Positions 56,912 through 64,000 of a stretch of DNA of 64,000 nt are shown one piece after another (the first letter of the stretch is position 1; every line of letters begins with the position of its first letter). Under the pieces are notes generated by a model. That model was not told the origin of the DNA. It did not search any database and was given only the letters and a program-made list of their open reading frames with translations. This stretch comes from Sceloporus undulatus (Eukaryota > Chordata > Lepidosauria > Squamata > Phrynosomatidae). The translations under genes were made by a program, and so were the position numbers. The DNA lies in NCBI RefSeq assembly GCF_019175285.1, contig NC_056524.1, positions 99,807,626 to 99,871,625 of the forward strand, in the 5' to 3' direction.

Positions 56912-57384
56912 TGCTTGTAATATCTTTGCTGTCCTCATTTCCCACTCACATTTTCTTCCTCCATTACACACAATCCACATACATACTATTAATATAATAA
57001 ATTAATACTGTACTATTAATATAACTCATGGCTCCATTCACACATAGTCTATGAGTTCTCTATACAGTACTGCCACCTCATCTGTATATCTCCTCCTACC
57101 ATCACTACAGGTTGATAAACATATAACAGGTAGGATCAAGATGCTTTTAACTAGCTTTTCTAGCTTTTCTGACTCCAAGTGAGAGCCCTGTTTACAAAGA
57201 CAACTGTAATTCGGGTTTATATCTATCAGCTCAAAGTGTTGCACAGTCTCTTGCCAATATTTCAAGAAGCTTGCTAACACAAGGTGTAGCATAATGACTT
57301 CCACTCATGCTTGTAACAAAGGACCAAAGAATAGTACCGCTTCCAGAATCTTTTCCATTGATGCATCTCTGGATCCAACCTTTT

Positions 57385-57865
57385 ACATGTTTGTTTGTTT
57401 AATGTATATCCTGCCTTTCATCAAACAAGGAGCCCAAGGTGGATTGTAACATGGTTAAAACAAGATACAAATAAAGATCTGATGCCTGATGCTACAAAAG
57501 TTTTTTAAAACAATTAAATCAGCTATCATATAACACCCATAATTTAAAACAGCATAAAGTCATTGTAAAAGCATAACAATGAAACTAAAATGCAGGGCAT
57601 AACCTCTATTAAAAGCACCTTTTTATGACCTGTTCATCATCAGATGCCTGTTTAAATAAAAAAAGGTCTTTACCTGCCAGTGGAAGGAGGTAGGGTCAGG
57701 GGTAGATCAGTCTTTCATGTAAAGGAATTCTACACCCTGGGAGCAACTACTGAGAAGGTCCTTCCCAAGCCATCACTGGACAGACCTGTGAGGACAAGGG
57801 GACTGGAACAAAGCCCTACCCCAGGGAACTGAGGACTTGGATAGGCTCATACAGGGAAGCCCATA
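57385..57865 (-). mobile_element. CR1/L2-type LINE 3' UTR fragment, minus
   Basis: ATGTATATCCTGCCTTTCAT, AAGGAGCCCAAGGTGGATTG and CTACACCCTGGGAGCAACTA parallel the tail of the LINE at 16013-16400. Confidence 0.65.
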
Positions 57866-57869
57866 TATA

Positions 57870-58256
57870 CAGATTTAGTATCCCTTATCCAAAATGCTTG
57901 GGACTAGAAATGTTTGGGAATACAAGTAGCATAGTACATACTTGTACTGTATTAGAGAGGCTGGAGAGAGATGTAAGGATCTGTGAAATGGCGGAAATCC
58001 AAGTATAGAGCTTGCCATGAATCACGTCTCCCACCACTTCACAGATCCTCATGTCCCTTTCCAGATGCTTCTCTCTTCAGCCCCGCATCTCTCATGTCTC
58101 TCCCCAACCTCGCAAACATAGTAGGTACTATGCTACTTGTATTCCAAAATCCAAATCCACAATATTCCAAAACTGAAACCACAAAGCATCATGTCAGCAT
58201 TCAAAAAGTATCTAAATTTTGATATTCAGATTACCAGATAAGGGATACTCAGCCTG
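57870..58256. mobile_element. Mariner/Tigger-like MITE with TA duplication
   Basis: Ends CAGATTTAGTATCCCTTATC and (inverse) CAGGCTGAGTATCCCTTATC, flanked by TA on both sides (57868-57869, 58257-58258). Inner arms CTACTTGTATTCCAAAATCC / GGGAATACAAGTAGCATAG also pair. Confidence 0.85.
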
Positions 58257-58287
58257 TATTTTCATAAATATGTATCAAATAGTGCAT

Positions 58288-58289
<2 letters not shown>

Positions 58290-58330
<41 letters not shown>
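58290..58330 (+). repeat. (CA)n microsatellite
   Basis: About 20 CA units. Confidence 0.95.
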
Positions 58331-58331
<1 letters not shown>

Positions 58332-58611
58332 TGCATAATTTGACAGGCATTGATGAGAATGGATCTGATACCTCATTCATATTTCTATGACCACACTAAG
58401 TTTACAGTTTCAATATGGATGGGCCACATTGTGATATAGTTGGGTCACACTGCAATCCTGCATGCTTGTCTTCACAGTTAAGGGGCAAATCAGGGGTAAT
58501 TGTGTAAATAGAAATTAATATATGTGGAAAAAATCTGAATACCAACTAAGACTATTGAGACTTCTGTTTGCAATGCGAATACCAACAGATGCTTGCTTCC
58601 TAATGTGAATA

Positions 58612-59062
58612 CAGTCAGCCCTATGTATCCACATATTCAACTATCCACAGCTTGTAAGTATTTTTAAAAAATATTTTTAAAGAAATATACAATTGGCTCT
58701 CTGTATCCACAGATCTGAACATCCATGACTTGTAAATATTTTTTTAAAATATAAATTCCAAAAAGTGAATCTTGATTTTGCCATTTTATATAAAGGACAC
58801 CATTTTACTATGCTGTTATATTTAATGGGACTTGCGTATCCACGGATTTTGATATCCCCAGGTGGTCCTGGAACCAAACCCCAGTGAATATCAAGACCCT
58901 ACTGTATATAAATTCCAAAAAGCAAACCTTGACTTTGCCATTTTATGAAAGGGACACCATTTTACTTACATTGTATTTAATGGGACTGGAGCTTCCATTG
59001 ATTTTGGTATCCATTGGGGGTCCTAGAACCAAACCTCAGTGGATATGATAGGCTTACTATAC
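58612..59062. mobile_element. Tigger-like MITE with tandemly doubled ends
   Basis: Starts CAGTCAGCCCTATGTATCC; a second, similar start GGCTCTCTGTATCCACAG is at 58695. The end module from TATAAATTCCAAAAAG to the CCTACTGTA end occurs at 58750-58906 and again, diverged, at 58907-59062. Confidence 0.75.
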
Positions 59063-59214
59063 CATTGGGAGTAAGGGAAGGGGTCACTTATATCCGGGGA
59101 AGAATTCTAAAATCATTATTTCTGCTGGTCACACACTGCTATTACCCTAATTGATTTCATTTAGGAATATACCTATGCCAACATTAATAAAAACAAAAAT
59201 TCTGTTATACCCAC

Positions 59215-59312
59215 ATGAGGTAATCCATCATCCGGGTCATGTTTATGTAGCAGCAGGAGCAGGTATATCTTCTATAACTGATTTTAATAAGCCCATTTCG
59301 TACACAGTGTTC
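59215..59312 (-). CDS. DUF4537-domain protein, short internal exon (domain C-terminal part)
   Basis: This short exon encodes 32 codons plus two bases. It reads EHCVRNGLIKIS, then RRYTCSCCYI, then MMDYL, which is the expected C-terminal strand-and-helix part of DUF4537 (family pattern: C-x-RNGLIKIS...RY...CRYI). The acceptor TTGCTATTTCAG is good and keeps phase 0 from the previous exon. The donor CAT/GTGGGT is weak, but it leaves phase 2, which is what the next exon needs. The joined codon becomes ATA (Ile), giving DYLIPNIRVVKH. With the two upstream exons the domain totals about 119 residues, the usual family length. Confidence 0.85.
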
Positions 59313-59693
59313 CTGAAATAGCAAGATTGCTATTTAAAACTCAGTGACTGCCAAACTAATTACTCAAAGAAAAGAAACATATATACAGAAAGAGAAAGAT
59401 GCAAGTTTATTAAGTGATTTTTAAAAAGTGGCACAGTGGATAAAAAGTATAATTTACTAGAATAGCGGAAGTTATTGGAAAATGGTTTGTGTTCAGAGAA
59501 AAGTGGGTGGCTATGGTTTTTGTAGGATGAAGTTTGAAGTCAGTGAGAAGAACAAAATAATGAAGTAGGGCTGAAAATATTTGTTGAGAATATGGATTAA
59601 ATATAAGAACTAGGTTTTGTTCTAAAATACCATTGTGGGTTTCACCTCATGAAGGCTTTCGTGTAAGAGAAAAGAAAATTAAAGATAAATGGA

Positions 59694-59915
59694 TTATATA
59701 TTGAGACATTTTGAAATAAGAAAATGGTCAACAGTCATTTTTTTCCCTATCAGCTGGAGTTGACCAGAAGAGAAACATATTAGCTTAGCTTTTTGTTTCC
59801 AATGAGTTACTTTTTTATCTACTGCTCCCAGAATTCCCCCGATAATATCATCATATGACGGATTGTAGGAGCAATCCAAAATAACTTTGGTGTCAAAAGC
59901 AGAGCACATGGCCAT
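59694..59915. mobile_element. MITE remnant with an open minus frame (not an exon)
   Basis: ACTGCTCCCAGAATTCCCCC is the common hAT-like MITE motif (inverse GGAATTCTGGGAGCAGTAG, then AAAAAGTAACTCATTGG). The 73-codon minus frame here is chance. Confidence 0.5.
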
Positions 59916-59948
59916 ATCACTGGTTAAATGCCCTGCCTAGCTACCTAC

Positions 59949-60086
59949 CTTTCTCTTGTTGTATTTCAAAACTGTATAGAGTTTATCATCTGCCGCAGTT
60001 TTTTGGGGTGTTGCTATAACAACACCAGGTACATAATACTCTTCTCCCAAAGTTTTCCTAATTCTGACAAATACATAGTCTCCAAC
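59949..60086 (-). CDS. DUF4537-domain protein, internal exon (domain core)
   Basis: This exon has 46 codons, phase 0 at both ends. It opens VGDYVFVRIRK, continues EYYVPGVVIATP and closes LYTVLKYNKRK. This is the conserved core of DUF4537: a beta-rich segment with the VGDYV and YYVPG motifs. The acceptor is TTTTTCTACAG and the donor AAG/GTAGGT, both close to consensus. It joins directly to the exon at 63272, giving CPYLQ-VGDYV, after an intron of about 3.2 kb. The open frame extends upstream of the acceptor to an in-frame ATG at 60146, but that part is intron and not coding. Confidence 0.9.
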
Positions 60087-60146
60087 CTGTAGAAAAACAG
60101 GCAAGAGTTGGTTTGTGCATATCCATTTTAAACAGGACTGTCCCAA

Positions 60147-61598
60147 GGTCTTATAATCTTAATACTATGAGAGATGACAATGTAATTTAACTGTGTGAGC
60201 TTTACACACGCATTCAGCACATTTCAAAATTCATATTAGCATTTCATCTTTATTCTGTTATCTTAGAAGCAGAAACAGACTGAGACATTTTGCTGTCCAA
60301 GTCATATATATTAATACCACTCTCCCCTCTCTCCTAGTTCAATGCTAAACTGGAAATAGGGCAGAAGCTGAGAAAAATATACAAGTAAGGATTGGTAGAA
60401 GATGGTAGATGAAAGGCATAAACTGGAATAAAATAGCACACAAATATTGTTGGACTTCAAGGCCCCTCTGCTATCTATTTAGTCACCAACATTTAGAACC
60501 AAATGAGATGATATCTAAAATGTGTGAAGCAACTTAATGTACTCATTTCTTTCAATAGTTGCTGCAAGAGGGTGGAAAGGTTAGACCAGATTTGGTACTG
60601 CAGCATGCGAGCAGTGGCACTATCCCTATCCCTCCATGCTGTGGTTCCAGTGAAATGCCCCCACCCCAGCTATTATTAGCCATCATCTTATTCGCCATAA
60701 GAAGGAAGCTGATATCAACGGTAGCTTCCCTCCTGGGGCCAATAAGACTGTGGAAAAATGTTTGATTGAGAGTGAAATGCATACATATGAGAGCTGAGAG
60801 AGTTGAATCATGGTCCAGAACTTGTTAAGTCCCTCTTCCATGGATGCTATTCACGTTAAAACAAGAGCATGTCTACATGGACCAAACAAAAGGGTTTCTC
60901 CCCACCCACATGGTGACCTGTTTCTACAATGCAGGGACAAATCCCCGATTCAAGGGTGAACTGTTTTCACAACATGAGGGAAGTTCCACACCAATTCTAG
61001 CCCATCCTTCTCTTAAACCAGATTAAAATAATTCACCTTTTGCTCCAGATTTTGCTGATGGAACGAATCTGAGGTCACAAAGAGGTGCCCAGCCATGTGG
61101 TCAACTCTGAGTGCCTTGTTGTGACCTCAGAGGAACGGACTTGTGCCAGCAGTGGTGGTGGCATTGGGCATCACAGCAGGGGCAAATGTGTAGATAGCTG
61201 CCTGGTGTCACTATGGAGTCTAGAGGTAATGAGGAATACAGGGCAGCTCCAGAGCCAGAGTACTCTGGGAGTAGTCTGGATGGTGCAGATGAGCCCTGAG
61301 TCAGATTTGTGAATTGCAGTCAAAGATTGGCAATGTGCTGCACACCTGATCTGTGGACCTGTGGTCTTTCTCTGCATATACAGAAATAATGAGGAATGCT
61401 TCTTTCAGGACAGATAGCAGAGTTTCACTTGTATATATTGATCCCAGCCCCTCTCTTCTTTATTACTTCAAAAGGACTCTCAGAAAATATTTAATCTTAC
61501 AAGATGTATATGTCTTGTGAAAGCTATTTTAGACTATTACTTCCAGAATCCTGCCATGGCCATTCTCGTGGGGCATTCTGGGACTGTAGACAATGTTA
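60147..61598 (-). other. Intronic DNA of the DUF4537 gene, no exon seen
   Basis: No frame with splice sites and matching phase. Confidence 0.45.
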
Positions 61599-62079
61599 TT
61601 TTATTATTATTTAAAATATTTATACCCCACCAAAAGGCAATCAGAGCAACTTACATTTTTTAAATTAGACAGTTCCCGGCCCTCAGGCTTACAATCTAGG
61701 AAAGACATGACACAAAAAGAGAAGAGAATAGCAGTGGGGAAAGAGAAAAGTCCAGCAGATCTTCTCTCCCTCTGATGCCTGGACCACAGCAGATGGACTG
61801 GTGGGAGGGATGGGCAGGCCAATTCCAGGCCTAGCCTGAAAAAGAAGAAGGGCCCTCCCTCCAGTCCATCTGCTGTGGTCCAGGCATCAGAGGAAGAGAA
61901 GATCTGCTGGACTTTTCCCCTTCTCCGCTGCCATTCCCTTCTCCTTTTGTGTCATGTCTTTCTTAGATTGTAAGCCTGAGGACAGGGAACTGTCCAATTT
62001 AAAAAATGTAAGTCGCTCTGATAGCCTTTTGTCTGAAGAACGGGGTATAAATACTTTAATAATAAAATAATATTGTGAA
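61599..62079. repeat. Long inverted repeat built of two LINE/SINE-like tails
   Basis: Arms of about 210 bases (61599-61812 and 61856-62079) are near complements, e.g. GCAGATCTTCTCTCCCTCTG with CAGAGGAAGAGAAGATCTGC. Each outer end carries a LINE-type tail (TATTTATACCCCACC / GGGGTATAAATAC). Confidence 0.88.
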
Positions 62080-63271
62080 TAGAGGGAGGGCCCTTCTTCT
62101 TTTTCAGGCAAGGCCTGGAGTTACCCTGCCCATCTGTCCCTCTGGATGATGATGGAAGGTATTCCATCCAAGCTGTGGCTAAACCTTACAGTTGGACTCC
62201 CAAGGAACTATATCTATTTACTTTCAACATTATATAAGGCACCAAATACCTTTGTGCCAACATTGGCAAGATAAATGAGCTTGCTATGGTCCCCTGGCAC
62301 CCATATAAACCATGAAAATTGGATGTACAATACACCTCCCATTTTTGTGAGGGATATATTCCTGGACTTACCATGGAAATAGGAAACTATGGATGATAGC
62401 AAACCCTATTGAAATTGATGACTTCCAGAGGAAGCATACCATGGAATTGTTCCTGGGAACCTGGAAAATGCCCAGAGAGAAAACTTCTGTAGAAATCTCT
62501 AGGTCTTCCAGTGTGACTTTGTGGTCAACCTCTGGTGGAAGTCAAAGGCTTTCATAGCTGATGTCCATAGTTTTCTGTGGGTTTTCTAGGCTATGTGGCC
62601 ACATTCTGGAAAAATTTATCCCTGACATTCCACCTGCACCTGTGGCTCTGCATTCAGGATTCTTTTAAGGACTTTTTAATGCTTTTTCAATGCTTGAGAA
62701 ACATGTTTTTCAACCATTAAAAAAAATATTTTAAAATATCCTTACCATCCCTATACATTACTAATTTCTAAGAAACAGTCACATTATCCTATTTCAGCAT
62801 AAAAAGAAGGGCAAAAGGAAAGGAGTACTGCTAAAACTGATTTATTTTAATATTCAAAAAGATAGACATGTTAGTCTGTTTTGGCATAAAAAGACATAAA
62901 GGAATCTGGTAGACTCTATGAGACTAACTGGAAAGGAAAAATTTCTAGCATAAATTTTCCTGATAAAAATTTCTTTTTCCCAGATAATTTCAAAGCTATT
63001 ACCGGCCTCCTTCATGCACTTTTGTGATTTGTTTTAGCAAGAGCATTTATGGAATTACAATCCATTTCCTGAAACAATACAGTACAGTATTCAAGCCACA
63101 GTTACATAGTTGCAAGAATCAGAGTGGAATAGGAGACAGCAAAAGACAATTGTTAACATTGGTCATAAACCTTTAAAGAGTGGTTTAGCATTACAAATTT
63201 TTAGATAAACACCCTGCAGATACAACTTAAACTTAATGGGAACATGCCTTAAGAAACAGTAAACTACCTAC
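62080..63271 (-). other. Intronic DNA, no exon seen; old repeats
   Basis: A truncated copy of the 53806 repeat is at 62545-62660 and a Penelope-like copy at 62855-62985. Nothing else is recognised. Confidence 0.45.
62855..62985 (-). mobile_element. Probable Penelope-like fragment, minus, old
   Basis: ATAGACATGTTAGTCTGTTT, GACTCTATGAGACTAACTGG and TAGCATAAATTTTCCTGAT match the reversed repeat family described at 575. Confidence 0.45.
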
Positions 63272-63396
63272 CTGTAAGTAAGGACAAGGCATTGCACCAC
63301 CCACAGGCATAATGAACTTCAGTGGTACAATTTCAGTGTGCCCATGAGCAAAATCAACAAGTGCATAAAAAGGAGTGATACTTCTTATTACTGTCC
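63272..63396 (-). CDS. DUF4537-domain protein, internal exon (domain N-terminal part)
   Basis: This is the most upstream exon visible of the only supported host gene. It encodes 41 complete codons, beginning with TVIRS and running through FYALVDFAHG and FIMPVGGAMPCPYLQ, which is the N-terminal third of a DUF4537 (Tudor-like) domain. A pyrimidine-rich acceptor ending in TTTTAG precedes it and a CAG/GTAGGT donor follows. The exon enters in phase 1, with a split glycine codon, and leaves in phase 0. In the family the preceding residues are usually of the form DGFYYPG, so the missing G fits; that exon must lie beyond the window. DUF4537 is known from VWA3B and C11orf16-type proteins. The function of the domain is not established. 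The exon call is strong; the choice of gene (VWA3B favoured) is from memory of the family. Confidence 0.88.
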
Positions 63397-64000
63397 CTAA
63401 AACAAAGACAAGCAAGGAAGGGATAATTCCATAAGTCATATATTATCTGCTATATTTTAGTTTATGAAAGAAATCTACATATTCTTTAACCTATAAATCT
63501 TAGGGTAGGTCAGGTATAGTATATTTTATGCATTTGTTATTGTTGCATGCCTTTACGCTGTTTCTGATTTATGGTGACCCTAACGCAAACTTATCATAGT
63601 GATTTCTTGGCAAGATTTGTTCATTTTAAAATGTACTGCACATTTTTACACTACAATTGGGGAACAAGAGAGTGGTGGAAATGTATACTATCTTTGTTCC
63701 TCTCAGATATTTTTATTTCTTCTAATACCAATTTAAGAAAGGAGTTTTAGAACCTAACTATAGCAATGGAGTGTTTTCCCACTAGAAAAGAGGGGTAAAT
63801 ATGAACCTGAGAGTCTGAAAGATTGAACTGTTTTTGCAGGGGGGGGGGGGCAGGGAGCCCTTTCACAATGTGCTAACAAGAATAAGATTTGGAATCCAAA
63901 GGAAAGCTTCTGGTAATTCCATCTTTAAAAGCAAGATTTCTGCAATCTGCACAGTTTCCAAGCCTCACATGAAGCACAACATCAATATATACTGTATATA
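63397..64000 (-). other. Upstream intron of the DUF4537 gene
   Basis: No exon with the expected DGFYYP-like ending is visible. A Sauria-type SINE tail fragment lies at 63537-63625 and a G run at 63840-63851. Confidence 0.5.
63537..63625 (-). mobile_element. Sauria-type SINE tail fragment, minus
   Basis: TATTGTTGCATGCCTTTACG, TGGTGACCCTAACGCAAAC and TTTCTTGGCAAGATTTGTTC. Confidence 0.85.

Noticed and set aside
57038-57304. Open minus frame of 88 codons between two real exons
   Set aside because: No acceptor in phase with the gene, no family resemblance, and skipping it gives a perfect phase match between 59215 and 56568.
59694-59915. Open minus frame just downstream of the 59949 donor
   Set aside because: Tempting as the next exon, but it contains a hAT-like MITE motif, lacks an acceptor in the right phase, and a better exon with the expected domain residues exists at 59215-59312.
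1-64000. CRISPR arrays, operons or prokaryotic systems
   Set aside because: The repeats, splice sites and SINEs are vertebrate; the regular short repeats are microsatellites.

Overview
This window is nuclear DNA from a squamate reptile, most likely a lizard. The evidence is the repeat set. There are many copies of a tRNA-derived SINE with a Bov-B-type 3' tail (the Sauria SINE pattern), two 5S-rRNA-headed SINEs (the 5S-Sauria pattern) and a Bov-B/RTE LINE end. CR1 LINEs are abundant, and there are probable Penelope-like fragments, palindromic DNA-transposon MITEs and much (CA)n/(GA)n microsatellite. Six runs of N (four of about 100 or 25 bases left of 30.3 kb plus two more) mark assembly gaps. 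Species cannot be read from this.

Only one host protein-coding gene can be supported. It lies on the minus strand at the right end, and only its 3' half is in the window. Five exons (63396-63272, 60086-59949, 59312-59215, 56568-56321, 51422-51106) have splice sites and reading phases that join without conflict. The first three encode a nearly complete DUF4537 (Tudor-like) domain of about 119 residues. The last two encode a basic, proline- and serine-rich tail that ends in a short helix. A polyadenylation signal follows the stop by about 72 bases. The domain occurs in VWA3B and C11orf16-type proteins; I lean to VWA3B but cannot prove it. The 5' part of the gene lies beyond base 64000.

Layout from the left: 1-210 is a GC-rich block with two strong palindromes. 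0.2-11.8 kb is repeat-scattered intergenic DNA with Penelope-like fragments, SINEs, a hAT MITE and a retroposon with a clear target-site duplication. 11.8-13.2 kb holds old LTR-element fossils. 13.2-25.9 kb is dominated by CR1/L2-type LINE debris in both orientations. 26-30.6 kb contains two CpG-rich blocks, one of which (30.2-30.6 kb) looks like a real CpG-island promoter with CCAAT, ETS and ZNF143-type motifs but no recognisable gene. 32-37 kb has a palindromic Harbinger-type MITE and a decayed Harbinger transposase. 34.0-34.7 and 37.0-37.7 kb are inverted copies of a complex microsatellite/minisatellite, and 39-41 kb is an odd, partly degenerate-looking low-complexity zone. 38-50 kb is again CR1 plus one LTR fossil, and 51-64 kb is the host gene with repeat-filled introns.

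I found no undescribed multi-gene system. The most interesting points are the hammerhead-ribozyme-like core with a compensated stem in the probable Penelope-like repeats, the orphan CpG-island promoter, several long hairpins made by inverted repeats, and the new exon model for the DUF4537 gene.
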